Shown here: positions 54,161 to 64,000 of the stretch, in pieces
Numbering within the stretch: the stretch's first letter is position 1
How the letters are laid out: every line of letters starts with the position of its first letter
Assembly: GCA_951804985.1 (NCBI GenBank)
Contig: OX638130.1
Span: 117,503,593-117,567,592, forward strand
From: Dryomyza anilis
Taxonomy: Eukaryota > Arthropoda > Insecta > Diptera > Dryomyzidae
DNA: 64,000 nt
Reading direction: 5' to 3'
The notes under the pieces: generated by a model
The model's database searches: none
What the model saw: the letters and a program-made list of their open reading frames with translations, nothing else
What the model was told of the DNA's origin: nothing
Translations under genes and position numbers: made by a program

Positions 54161-55259
54161 TTAGACCAGTTCGTCAATAAGCGATTTCAATTGCAGAAAA
54201 TCTGAAGGCGCATTGGTGTAAATTGCGCCCGAGAAAGTGATTTTCGAGTCTTCCGTGTCAATGATCATACAATTGTTTTTTGTAATCAGTTTCATGTTGA
54301 GACCACGAAAGCGTTCGTCGACTTTATACAGGTTTTTACCGCTGGCCCAGGAGTAGAATGGCTTGCCGCTAAAAGGATTCATAAAGTCAGCCCAATAGCC
54401 ATGCAGACGCAGACGTGAGGTTATTTCGCGCGCAGCCAAAACAAACTGCAAGAGGAAATTTACATTATTATCAAATACATTTAATTAAATCAATCACTAT
54501 AGCATGAATCAATGATTTTAATGTAAAAAAAATACTTTTCTACATTAGTTTAACCTTGATTTAAATAACTTTTAAATAATTTACCTTGCGCGCGCCCAGC
54601 TCATTGTCGCCGTTAAAACTCAAAGTTAACAGCGCCAGCTTCTCGCTGGATACCACCTCAGGTGCCGGAAACAGCTCGTGCAAAGATTTCTTGATCAGAA
54701 ATGGACAGTCGCCAATGGCAAATTTCAACATTGTCTTATCGTCAGCTGCGGCCTTCAATTAACAAATTAAACATTGCATAACACAACAGCAGGTCAGAAA
54801 AGATTTCACAATAATACGCTACCTTGCCATCAAAATCGACAATTTCTTCGAGTGGTGCCTCCAGTGTGACTGTGGTTGAGGCACCTTGCCACGCTGGACC
54901 CACCGCACAGGGAAAATAGAAACGATTGCCGCGCGGCGCTAATAATTCCCAATTCGGACCACATTCGACACCAAGAAAATCAGCATCATCTGCAATAGAT
55001 TAAATAAACTCCTCTCCCAATACACAATTTCAATATTAAACTACTTACCCTCAACACGCACCTTGGACTTCACTACTTTGAACACACTATCTAAATTTTT
55101 GGAGTCACTACGTCTGGAGTAGTTGGCAGTGGGCACCACTAGTGGCGGTACAGCGCCTGCAACATTCTCACGACTGCAAGATCCTGCCAACTGCTTGGAT
55201 GCATTGAGTAGGACGGCGCTGCCGCTTTTGCTTAAGCTGCGTATAAGCGTTATTGACAT
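54161..55259 (-). CDS. MMADHC (cblD) cobalamin trafficking protein
   Basis: Four minus-strand exons: 55259-55049, 54989-54823, 54752-54585 and 54445-54161, joining to 276 residues. Human MMADHC receives cobalamin from MMACHC and directs it to cytosolic methionine synthase or mitochondrial methylmalonyl-CoA mutase. The N-terminus (MSITLIRSLSKSGSAVLLNA) suits a mitochondrial leader. The conserved C-terminal nitroreductase-like domain covers about 70-276, with ECGPNWELLAPRGNRFYFP, GDCPFLIKKSLHELFP and HGYWADFMNPFSG, the last matching the vertebrate GYWADFxxPxSG block. The C-terminus AIYTNAPSDFLQLK also fits. Intron positions were fixed by frame and GT-AG sites. It converges with the COMMD3-like gene and diverges from RBM19, 1.8 kb away. 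Confidence 0.92.
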
Positions 55260-57043
55260 TATATCATTATCTGCGACTTATTATTTGTATCCAAATGATT
55301 CGCCTTGGGACTCGCAAAAATTTACACAAATTTATATTTGCCAAAAATTTAACGTTACAACAAAAATAGCTTTAGACAATCTGAAAAAATTCCGTTTTTT
55401 CAAATTAATATTTTTCCTTTTTGATGTTGTCGATTGTCGATGTGATATTTTTTTTTAATATCTTCGTCTTTTTTTTATTTGATTTTCTTTGCTAAAAAGT
55501 CAAAACACAGCTGGTGGTGTTCACTGAGAATGTTCTGGGTTGCGAATTTTGTATTAAAGCCGTTGGTGCCAGCAAAATGCATTTTTTAATTATAACCGTT
55601 TCATTTTGCAAACGTTATTATTTTAAGAAAAATCGGGTTCAGTTTAAAAATTCGTATATTCATTCATAATTATAATGTTTTCATAAAAGTTATTTCATAT
55701 AAATTTTCATAAAATAAATTTAAATTTTATTAAAGTTAAAATATTCATAAAAATTTAAATTTTTGTTTTAAGCTTATGGTATTATTACTATTTTCACTAA
55801 AATTATAAATGAAACAACAAGTTTTAGTTTAACTTAATTTTTTCAATATTTTTACCGAAAAAATATTTAGGTGAATATGAAATAATATATGTATGTATAA
55901 TTTCTAATAAGAATTCGCCTATTCACTAAAAAATATATATTTTTTACTGTAAATTGATTTTTTTTTTTTGTAAAATTTATATTTTTACAAAAGTTAAAAT
56001 ATTAAAATAATTAAAAAATTAATACCAAATTATGTATTCTAACTAAAATATTTAGAGTCAAAATTTTCTTAAACAGAAATGTTTAAATAGAAAATAAAGT
56101 TTCACTTAAAAATCGTAATTTTGTATAATTGAAATTTCGATTAAAAATTTGGTTTTTCTTAAAAATTATAATTTTTTATAAGAGATTAAAATTTTCGATA
56201 AATTAAAACATAAGAAAATTAAATAGTAAAAAATGATTTTTACTACCGAAATTTTAAAATTAAAACAAAATTAAAGGTGACACCCAATAAACCAAAAACC
56301 TGGTTATTAAGTAATTATGTAATGTATATTGAACATGGATATCGAAGTTTTCACTGGAGAAAAGCGTTCAACTTTTTCTAATTGTAAGTTTGAAAACCAT
56401 AGCGTTCTCCAGCAAAACTGGTAGCTTTTTATCCAATTGAATCTAGCCTTTACCTAAACTTGCACAACAGCACCTGCACCGGTGGCAGTGTACAGGAACT
56501 TCTAGTAAAATCCACGACGTGCCGCGAAGATCAAACCAGTGAATCTAATTGCGCCACTGCGATGTATGACATTGCCAGGTTCGCGTAAAATATCAATGTT
56601 GTCTGCAAATGAATAAAAACATTCATTTCTTCGGCTTGATCATGAGATTACATCCACACTTGTTGTAAAAGAAAATTCTCCAAATTTATCGAACCTTAAA
56701 CTCATTGCTTAATATTAAGAGATTCAAATTTTTAAAATTTTCCGATAAATTAAAACATGAAATTAAATAGTAAAAAAATGATTTTAACTATCGAAATTTT
56801 AAAATTAAAACAAAAAAAAAGTTGACATATACAAATTGTTGTAAATTTTTAGTCGAAACAAGCCGGTCTATTGTTCGATGACGCCGGCTGATCAAATCAT
56901 CGTCGGCTCAGCCAAGCCGGCAACAACTTGACCGGCACAGGTCTCTGCTCTGGCACCTCTTGATTTTCACGTGTGCGATTGAACATAAACAATGCTGTTG
57001 CCTTACAATTTAAATTAACTAAAATAAAAAAAATACACTAATA
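55260..57043. other. Intergenic between MMADHC and RBM19, mostly AT-rich
   Basis: 55500-56280 and 56700-56820 are A/T-rich, with a near-duplicate (TTTAAAATTTTCGATAAATTAAAACAT followed by GAAATTAAATAGTAAAAAATGATTTT) at about 56180 and 56735 flanking the MIC26/27-like remnant. 56855-56950 has GCCGGC-rich words, possibly part of the RBM19 promoter. The 111-codon plus frame at 55123-55458 is mostly antisense of MMADHC exon 1. Confidence 0.5.
56440..56602 (-). pseudogene. Remnant of a MICOS MIC26/MIC27-like gene
   Basis: Minus-strand reading from a preserved TTCATTTGCAG acceptor at 56603: NIDILREPGNVIH, then GAIRFTGLIFAARRGFY, an in-frame stop, then KFLYTATGAGAVV. This resembles the core of apolipoprotein O-like proteins of the mitochondrial inner-membrane MICOS complex, whose hallmark is a transmembrane GLxGLIxxxRxGxFxKxLYTxxGAxxxxSLCYP stretch. 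The stop between Phe-Tyr and Lys-Phe, and loss of frame after VVQV, mark it as dead. Because the acceptor is kept, it may be a duplicated genomic exon and not a retrocopy. Homology is from memory of the motif. Confidence 0.45.
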
Positions 57044-60000
57044 ATGTCGCGTATAATAGTAAAACAATTGCCAAAAAATGTAAGTTAATATTTAAACTTC
57101 ACAACTATTATAACAAATATCGATTTAATACAGATCACAGAGGAGAAACTGCGTAGTCTGTTTGGTACGAAAGGTACCATCACCGACATCCAGCTGAAAT
57201 ACACGCCCGACGGAAAATTCCGTCAGTTCTGCTTCATTGGCTATCGTAGCGAGGATGAGGCGCAGGAGGCCATAAAGTACTTCAACAACTCATGCATACA
57301 AACGAGTCGTGTGAAGGTGGAACTTTGCGCCACCTTGGGTGGTGAAGAAAAACCACAGTCGTGGAGTAGATATGCCAAGGACAGCATCATCTTGGAGCGT
57401 GAGGCAAAAAAGGCGGCAGCAGACGCTGGTTACCAGAATGCGAACGAGGATAAAAAGGAGAAGAAGCCGAAAGTCTCCAAGTTCGATGAAATCATTGGCG
57501 AGCACAAGGATGATCCGGAGTTTGTAGAGTTTATGAAGGCGCACGACAAGAATCGCACGCTGTGGGCTAACGATGCGGTAAATAATGAGGAAGATAAAAA
57601 CACGAGACCGGAAGTGGACGAAGAAGAAGATGATGGTAGTAAATCGGTCAAAGCTAAAACCACAGCAGTAACTGCTGATAATGATGAAGACGAGGAGGAG
57701 GAGGAAGATCAGAATTCGAATGACGAGGAGACCAAACTAGCCGAAAAGCCCATTAGTGATCTGGAGTATATGAAGTCTTTGATAAGCACTGGAACGGACA
57801 AAAAGAAAACAGAAAAAGCGCCCAAAAACAATCTTGAATTGTTCACCATTAAAATGCATAATGTGCCCTACAAGACAAAGCGTCAAGATGTGCTCAAATT
57901 CTTTAAACCATTGAAACCATATTCGGTGCGTTTGCCCACAAATGTGCATGGCTTTTGTTATGTGGGCTTCAAAACTGAGAAGGACATGAACAAGGCTATG
58001 CTCAAAAACAAAAGTTTCATCAAAGGCAAGCAGGTATTCTTTTCTGATTTTACGGAAAAGAATAAAATAACTAAAGCCAAATTGGATGGCATTGAAGTTG
58101 TGACGACGGGTGCTGGTGCCAAAGACGCGGCACTTAATTCAAAGTGGGCACGTCAGGAGGATAGCGTACGTAATGAGGAAAATATAGCAGAATCTGGCAA
58201 TATATTCTTTCGCAATTTGGCATATACCGTTACCGAGGAGGATCTGCAACAGGTTTTTGAAGCATTCGGTCCCATTGCAGAGATTAGTTTGCCTGTCGAT
58301 GTGGTAACGCGTCAAATTAAAGGTTTTGGCACTGTGACCTTTGTTATGCCCGAGCATGCGCTTGCAGCATTCAATAAACTCGATGGTACTATATTTCATG
58401 GACGTTTGTTTCATTTAATACCCGGGAAAAGTAGAGATGTCAACAATGAGGCGGATGTGAATGATCCGAGTCTGTCGTTTAAACAAAAGAAGGCGTTGAA
58501 GCTGAAGCAAACTGCGGGCAATAGTGCGACATGGAACACTTTGTTTTTGGGACAAAATGCAGTGGCCGAAATATTGGCCAAGAAGTTTGAAATGTCTAAA
58601 GAAAAGGTAATTGCATTATGGATCTTGTTTAAATTTGCATTAATATTTGGGCGTTTTAGAACTAGGTTTAGAGTTAATGCAGTGTAGAAATATTGAATAC
58701 ATTAAAGAATTTAAATCGTGAAGTGTATAGAATAATAGAATAGAGATATTGCTTTTAGAAAATGGTTAATAAATTTTAATGGTAGAAATACGAGAACTAA
58801 AAAGTATTAAAACGTTTAAATTCATTAGCAAAACGCGTATATTTTAATTAAAATAACAATTATGAATTGATGTTGGATTTTTAAAGCGATTTGATTATTC
58901 TAAATTCGATTCATTCCTTCTAGATTCAATTTAAATGATTTGAGTTCGTTTCATTTTTTGTGAAAATTCAGTTTGATTATTTTAAAAACAATTTTCCCAT
59001 TTCGAATACGATTTTATATCATATTGAAAGCAATTTGTTTTGTTCCAAATTGAATTTTATTCTTTCTGAAAGAAATTTGACTATTTTGAATTCATTTTAT
59101 ACATTCGTATTCAATTCGATAATTTTGAGAATGTAACAACTTTTATGAATTCAATTTAATGCTTCTAAAAAGTAAATTTCCCTTTTTCTGTTATCATTTT
59201 ATATATTACTGAAAACATTTTATTTATTTATTCTGAATTGAATTTGGGTCTTTCTAAGAGAATTTTGACGATTGTAGGTTCGATTACTTTGACTATTTTG
59301 AGTTTGTTTCAATTTACAAACATGTTTTCGAAAGATTAAAAAAAAACTCAATTTTTATATGTTCTACAATAATTCTGATGCACAACAATTTTTTCCACAG
59401 ATTTTAGATACTTCTGATGGTGGCTCCAGCGCCGCCGTGCGCATGGCTCTGGGCGAAACACAAATTGTCATCGAAATGAAAAAGTTTCTCGAGGATAACG
59501 GCGTGCGTTTGAGTGCTTTCGAGGCGCCCACAACAAAGCGTTCGAAAAGCATAATTTTGGCAAAAAATTTGCCCGCCGACTCCAATATTGCAGAACTGTC
59601 GCCAATTTTTGCCAAGTTCGGACCGATCGGACGCATTGTGATGCCGCCATCTGGTGTAACGGCGCTCATTGAATACTGTGATCCGAGCGAAGCACGTCAT
59701 GCATTCAAAAAATTGGCCTACAGCAAATTCAAGAATCTGCCACTCTACTTGGAATGGGCGCCGGAGAATGCATTCAAGACGACAATAAGCGGTGAGGCAA
59801 TTATACCAAAACAAGAAGAGCTCAAGCAGGAGAATGTTAAACAGAGTGCAGCAGCAGACGACGTCAACGACGAAGAAGTAGCAGATGATGCAGCAGTCGC
59901 GGAAGAAAATGAAGTCGACGAAGATGCTGATGCTGCGCCCGAGCCCAACACAACGCTGTTTCTGCGCAATCTTAATTTCATCACAGTGCCGGACACTATA

Positions 60001-60804
60001 CGCAAACACTTGAAACATCTGGGCAGCATACATCATGTGGAGATTGCGCAACGCAAAAATCCCGAGAATCCGCGACATACCACCTCCATGGGTTATGGCT
60101 TTGTGCAGTTTAAGCGCGCTGCGAGCGCGGACAAGGCGCTGAAGCAGATGCAGACGACGAATATCGATGGCAATATGGTGGAGCTCAAACGCAGCGATCG
60201 CATACTCAAGTGCGTTGTATAATTTTTGTTAATCTAACACATTTAAAATATAATTTTAACATATTTTGCTAGATCTGCTAATGACAATACGCACGCGCGC
60301 AAGCCTAGCGCCAGCAGCAAGCAAACGGGCAGCAAGATGTTAGTGCGCAATGTGCCGTTCCAGGCCAAGGCCAATGAATTGCGCGATATTTTCAAGTGAG
60401 TGTTTTTATTATAGTTGACACTTAAAACTCTAATAAAACATTTTCCATTTCAATTTTGCAGAGCCTTTGGTGAGCTGCGTTCCATGCGCTTACCGCTCAA
60501 GATGACGCCCGGCGCAGATACGCATCGCGGTTTTGCCTTTGTCGACTATCTGAACAAGAGCGACGCCAAGAAGGCGTTTGAGGCGCTCAGCCAGAGCACA
60601 CATTTGTACGGACGTCGGCTGGTGCTCGAATGGGCGTCCGTCGATGAGGAAGATGTTGGAGAGTTGCGCAAGCGCACAGCGCAGCAATTCCAAGGCAAAC
60701 AGAGTGGGGCGACCCAATTGAAACGCAGCAAAAAGGCAGTGTTTGATGTCGACGGACAGCAGGCGTTGTTTAATGCAAACAAAGACGATGAGGATAGTGA
60801 TTAA
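57044..60804 (+). CDS. RBM19 / Mrd1-like six-RRM nucleolar protein
   Basis: Exons 57044-57079, 57134-58606, 59401-60209, 60273-60395 and 60462-60804 join to 927 residues. Six RRMs: 1-82 (IIVKQLPKNITEEKL; FCFIGYRSEDEA), about 244-325 (LFTIKMHNVPYKTKRQDVL), 368-448 (NIFFRNLAYTVTEEDL; GFGTVTFVMPEHA), 550-622 (SIILAKNLPADSNIAEL), 686-773 (TLFLRNLNFITVPDTI; GYGFVQFKRA) and 794-878 (KMLVRNVPFQAKANELRDIF; GFAFVDYLNKSDAKKAFEAL). RRM2 and RRM4 are degenerate, as in the family. Acidic linkers (DEDEEEEEDQNSNDEE) separate RRM1 and RRM2. Mrd1/RBM19 binds pre-rRNA and U3-containing processome for 18S maturation. The 0.8-kb third intron is AT-rich without recognised repeats; frame extensions beyond donors 58607 and 60210 are intronic. 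Confidence 0.94.
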
Positions 60805-60924
60805 AACAATTTAGTTATTTTTTTTTAATACTATATGTTTATTAAATATATATTATATATATGTATGTATGTAATATACTGCTATGAGCTACAAACATTT
60901 CTTTTGTAATTGTAAACAAGCATT

Positions 60925-60930
60925 AATAAA
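60925..60930 (+). terminator. Candidate RBM19 polyadenylation signal
   Basis: AATAAA about 120 bases after the stop codon. Confidence 0.45.
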
Positions 60931-61989
60931 AAATACATCATTATAAATTACACCATAAGACCTACTACAATAAAAAAATTAATTTCTTCTTATTTTCTTT
61001 TTTCTTTTTTGTTTCTATTACTTTTTGTTGTTGCTGTGGAATCCGTAATACGTATGTGTTTTTTTGTTTATATAATAAATATTTTGCAACATTAAATGCT
61101 AAATAAAAGTTTCACATAATTAAACAAATTTCTTTCGTTAAATATATAACTAACATATAGTGCAAAAGTAATTTTAAATTTTCGTTAATAATAAAAAATA
61201 TATATGTATGTTGTGGTTTTTCTTTAGACTAAGACAAAAAACGTTAATAGATAGAGTAGGATTTAAAAACAAAGACTCTGCATATAAGCAGCTGGAAATG
61301 GTTTGGCGTTAGGTGGGATTTGTGTTGGAGGCATTAGGCTTTATAAGCGTTACTTATTATCAAACTTATATTGCTTTTGTTGAGTGTAACTGACATTTTT
61401 AGTTAGAACATTGCATATAAAATAAACCATGACTAAAATGAAATGATATATTCCAAGAATGGTATTTTGTGAAATTAATAAAGATTTTATGCGTACAACA
61501 AGATTATTTTGTATAATTAAAAGAAAACCGACGAAAACTAAAAAGTCTACTTCTTGATTATGATTGCATTTTGGTTGAATATTTTTTTCAAATCATTTGA
61601 ATTTCGATTTTTAAATTCAAAAATGTTTACCAAATAAATTCATGAAAAAGTTGCAAGTTCAACATAACCTAAATAGAAAGTTCTATATCATTTAAATAGA
61701 TTTTAAATTCATAAATTCAAAGTTGAAATATATCCCTTTTATAGCAGTCTTTTTTAGAAATAGATATAATTTTTTTAAATAGAAAACAGTCTTTGTATGT
61801 ACAAATTATAGATGAAAATATAAATTTTGGATTATTAGCATAACCTACAAATATCGAAACTCAAAACGTTTAATTTAATGGAACTTACCATGCAATAATT
61901 TACTAAACAGCTCAAATATTGCAAAGTTTCTCGTAGAAATTCGAGAAGTATTTATTAGCCCGTGAAAACTAATCTGAATCCTGTCGATT

Positions 61990-62130
61990 GCTTGTAGGGA
62001 TTTGAAGAGCAGATTCCTACCAGTAAAACTAGTTAAAAACAGGTCGTTTACTGGTAGGAATTTGAAGAGAGATTCCCTGCCAGTAAAACTTGTCAATAAC
62101 TGGTAGGAATGGGTCGGTTACTGGTAGGAA
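61990..62130 (+). repeat. Short tandem repeat, 61-bp period, ACTGGTAGGAA
   Basis: A unit containing TTGAAGAG(C)AGATTCC, CCAGTAAAACT(A/T)GT and TTACTGGTAGGAA is repeated about two times, with extra ACTGGTAGGAA words to 62130. CCTACCAGTAAAACT and ACTGGTAGG are complementary, so each unit can fold. The minus-strand frame with repeated SFTGR is derived from it. Confidence 0.7.
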
Positions 62131-62399
62131 AATGCCCGGAAACAGAAGAATTTTACTGTCTAGTTTCTGGTCGGAGTGTGCGTGACATCGTTTGTGAGTT
62201 ACTCGACAAGTGACTAGTAATACTGGCTGGATACTGGTAGAAATTGTTACATGGCTTGTTATAGAACCGAACTGGAAACGCTTTTATCGAAGTTATATTT
62301 GAAAAGTGGAAACAGAAGAAAAAATTTCAGGAATTGCTTTAAAAAATTAATAAATCTATTTGATCCAATTACACAGCAAAACAACACAAAAATTATACG

Positions 62400-63690
62400 C
62401 GATCTAAATATGATTTTCCGATGGACGTCAAGATTCAAATCACTACTTCATACTCAGTTTTTTCAGATTGCCTCAAGTTTTTGAGTTATTACGCAAAAAA
62501 CATATATCGTCGTTGTAGAACGAAAAGTCACCAAATTCATTTTCAAAATATTCAAAACTTTATATATCTGTCAATTTTTAATCAATGATCTCAATTTTGT
62601 TTACTACATGATAAGAAAATGTTAATATATCAATTGATATCTCAACTTTTAAAATGCATCAATTACCTTTTATATTTTTTCATAAAAATGTATTTAGTGA
62701 CTTTTCGTTCTACAACGACGATATGGCTATTCTCGTGTTTTTCTACATATTTTGATCTATAACTTTTTACAGATTTGAGACATTTCTCTTGTATTCTATT
62801 GAGAATACTTCAGTAAATATTTTGAAATAAACCACATAAAATTCGGATTGATCTGACGCAAGTTATGATCAGTCAAACGCAAAAAATATGAATTTTAAGG
62901 TGTGCCTATTATTTGTTACATAACATCTATGATTTCAGACATGATCTACAATTCTATACTTCCTCTTACTTTGTTTTTGCAAACCACTCTTTAAGTCATC
63001 AGCATACGGTGAATTTCACAAATTCGATTAAAAAATGTACCTTTTTTTTGTTCGATATAAACATAAGCAGGAAAATATTTTATTTTAAAAGTATGAACAT
63101 TTAGTAGGTGATCTTCATTTGACTTTATTGTAGGATACTGAGGCAAAACCATGAAAGGCTGAATTCTACTGGTTTAAGGTTTTGTTGAAAGTTCTATGAA
63201 TAAATTATGGACAAAGAAATTATATTGATTAAAAGGAGCACTACACAAGAAAATTTAAATCAAAAATCGTAAGCGTGAATTTGCTTTTAATCTGAAGACT
63301 TAAAGAGTGATTTGCAAAAACAAAGTAAGAGGAATCATAGAATTATGGATCTAGTTTCACATATAAAATATAATTTTATTGAATTATGAAAACTTAATAA
63401 TACACCTAATAGATACACCTTGAAATTCCGTATTCCGTCCATATTTATTCGAATTTCATGTGGTTTATTTTAAAATATTAGCTGAATTATTCTCAGAGGG
63501 ATATAAAAGAAATGTGATCGAAAACTAAAATATGTAAAAAGTTATAGACCAAAATATGTAGAAAAACACGAAAATTTCGATATATTTGTATTAGGTAATA
63601 ACTCAAAACTTGAGGCAATCTGAAAAAACTGAGTATGAGGTAGTGTTTAGAATCTTGAAATCCATCGGAAAATTATACCAATATCGTGGA
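62400..63690 (+). mobile_element. Large inverted-repeat (palindromic) element
   Basis: The left arm runs from about 62400 (AAATATGATTTTCCGATGGA) to about 62850. The right arm is its reverse complement, from about 63440 to 63690 (TCCATCGGAAAATTATACCA). Matching blocks: TCATACTCAGTTTTTTCAGATTGCCTCAAG against CTTGAGGCAATCTGAAAAAACTGAGTATGA; CTCGTGTTTTTCTACATATT against its complement at about 63553; AATATTTTGAAATAAACCACAT against ATGTGGTTTATTTTAAAATATT. The left arm is interrupted by a MITE at 62504-62724. The central 600 bp is unique and non-coding. Confidence 0.75.
62504..62724 (+). mobile_element. ATATCGTCGT MITE nested in the palindromic element
   Basis: 221 bp with near-perfect 36-bp terminal inverted repeats: ATATCGTCGTTGTAGAACGA and AAAGTCACCAAAT at the left; GTGACTTTTCGTTCTACAAC and GACGATAT at the right. 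This is the best-preserved copy. It splits the left arm of the inverted-repeat element, so it is the younger insertion. Confidence 0.9.
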
Positions 63691-63714
63691 TAATAATAAT
63701 GATATATTAAATTT

Positions 63715-63971
63715 AGATTTTTAGAACTAAAAGTCACCAACTACATTTTCAAAATGCAAATTGTTCATTTTCAAAAATCTTTATATATCTTTCAATTTTT
63801 GATCGATGAGCTCAATATTGGTACCAAATGATAAGAAAATGTGACTCTATCAATTGGTATTGCAACTTTATAAATGTACCAAATACTTTTTGTATTAATT
63901 ACCAACAAAGTTGAAATTTAAGATTTTCATAAAAATGTATTTGGTAACTTTTAGTTCTACAACGACGATAT
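63715..63971 (+). mobile_element. ATATCGTCGT MITE, copy with eroded left end
   Basis: The left terminus is reduced to GATTTTTAGAACTAAAAGTC plus ACCAACTACATTTTC. The interior (TTTTTGATCGATGAGCTCAA, AAATGATAAGAAAATG) and right end (TTTAGTTCTACAACGACGATAT) are clear. It sits just right of the palindromic element. Confidence 0.8.
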
Positions 63972-64000
63972 ATGATAATTCATCATGAATAAAAACGTGA

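Larger units (their letters stand above)
60805..62395. other. Intergenic downstream of RBM19
   Basis: AT-rich 3' flank. A candidate AATAAA for RBM19 lies at 60925-60930. Only the short tandem repeat at 61990-62130 stands out; no gene is seen. Confidence 0.5.

Noticed and set aside
58607..58687. C-terminal extension of RBM19 ending at 58687
   Set aside because: A clear GT donor at 58607 and restoration of RRM-bearing frame at 59401 show this is intron read-through.

Overview
The window is nuclear DNA of a higher fly (Diptera, probably Schizophora). It is AT-rich, has short GT-AG introns of about 50-80 bp beside multi-kilobase introns, and is full of small non-autonomous transposons. The closest relatives I recognise for the protein genes are Drosophila proteins, Shifted above all. 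I cannot name the genus. Exon boundaries were worked out by hand from reading frame, splice sites and family conservation. In all seven spliced genes the joined exons give an uninterrupted frame.

Layout. 1-19 kb: no protein gene that I can support. It holds AT-rich DNA, a tRNA-headed SINE, LINE 3' debris, tandem arrays (ACGG-rich array, 19-bp minisatellite, GGAACCG repeat), a solo LTR with heat-shock-element-like motifs, a hAT-like element and two long-armed foldback MITEs. 19.06-23.69 kb: MAGE/Nse3 (SMC5/6 complex), whose last intron of 3.7 kb is filled with LINE fragments in both orientations. 24-36 kb: intergenic, with low-complexity islands, several interspersed repeats, a 0.9-kb TIR element, a decayed Tc1-like element and a possible 5' UTR exon. 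36.2-40.0 kb: shifted (WIF1 orthologue, Hedgehog pathway), with COQ7 nested antisense in one of its introns. 40-44 kb: SINE pieces and decayed DNA. 44.2-46.3 kb: an intronless fusion of pseudouridine-5'-phosphate glycosidase and PfkB kinase. 46.3-50 kb: repeats, including two TIR elements. 50.1-60.8 kb: a compact block of four genes, Notchless (-), COMMD3-like (+), MMADHC (-) and RBM19/Mrd1-like (+). 60.8-64 kb: AT-rich DNA with a 1.3-kb inverted-repeat element that carries a MITE insertion.

The genes do not form one pathway, but there are functional pairs. Notchless and RBM19 both serve ribosome biogenesis (60S maturation and 18S processing). COQ7 and MMADHC serve mitochondrial cofactor metabolism. 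The pseudouridine enzyme degrades a modified nucleoside released by RNA turnover.

The least expected content is in the mobile DNA: a family of TIR elements starting ATATCGTCGT with at least five short copies and one larger relative, one of which sits in an older palindromic element so that empty and filled sites can be compared; a tRNA-derived SINE with (ATT)n tail; and a solo LTR whose promoter carries two three-unit heat shock elements.
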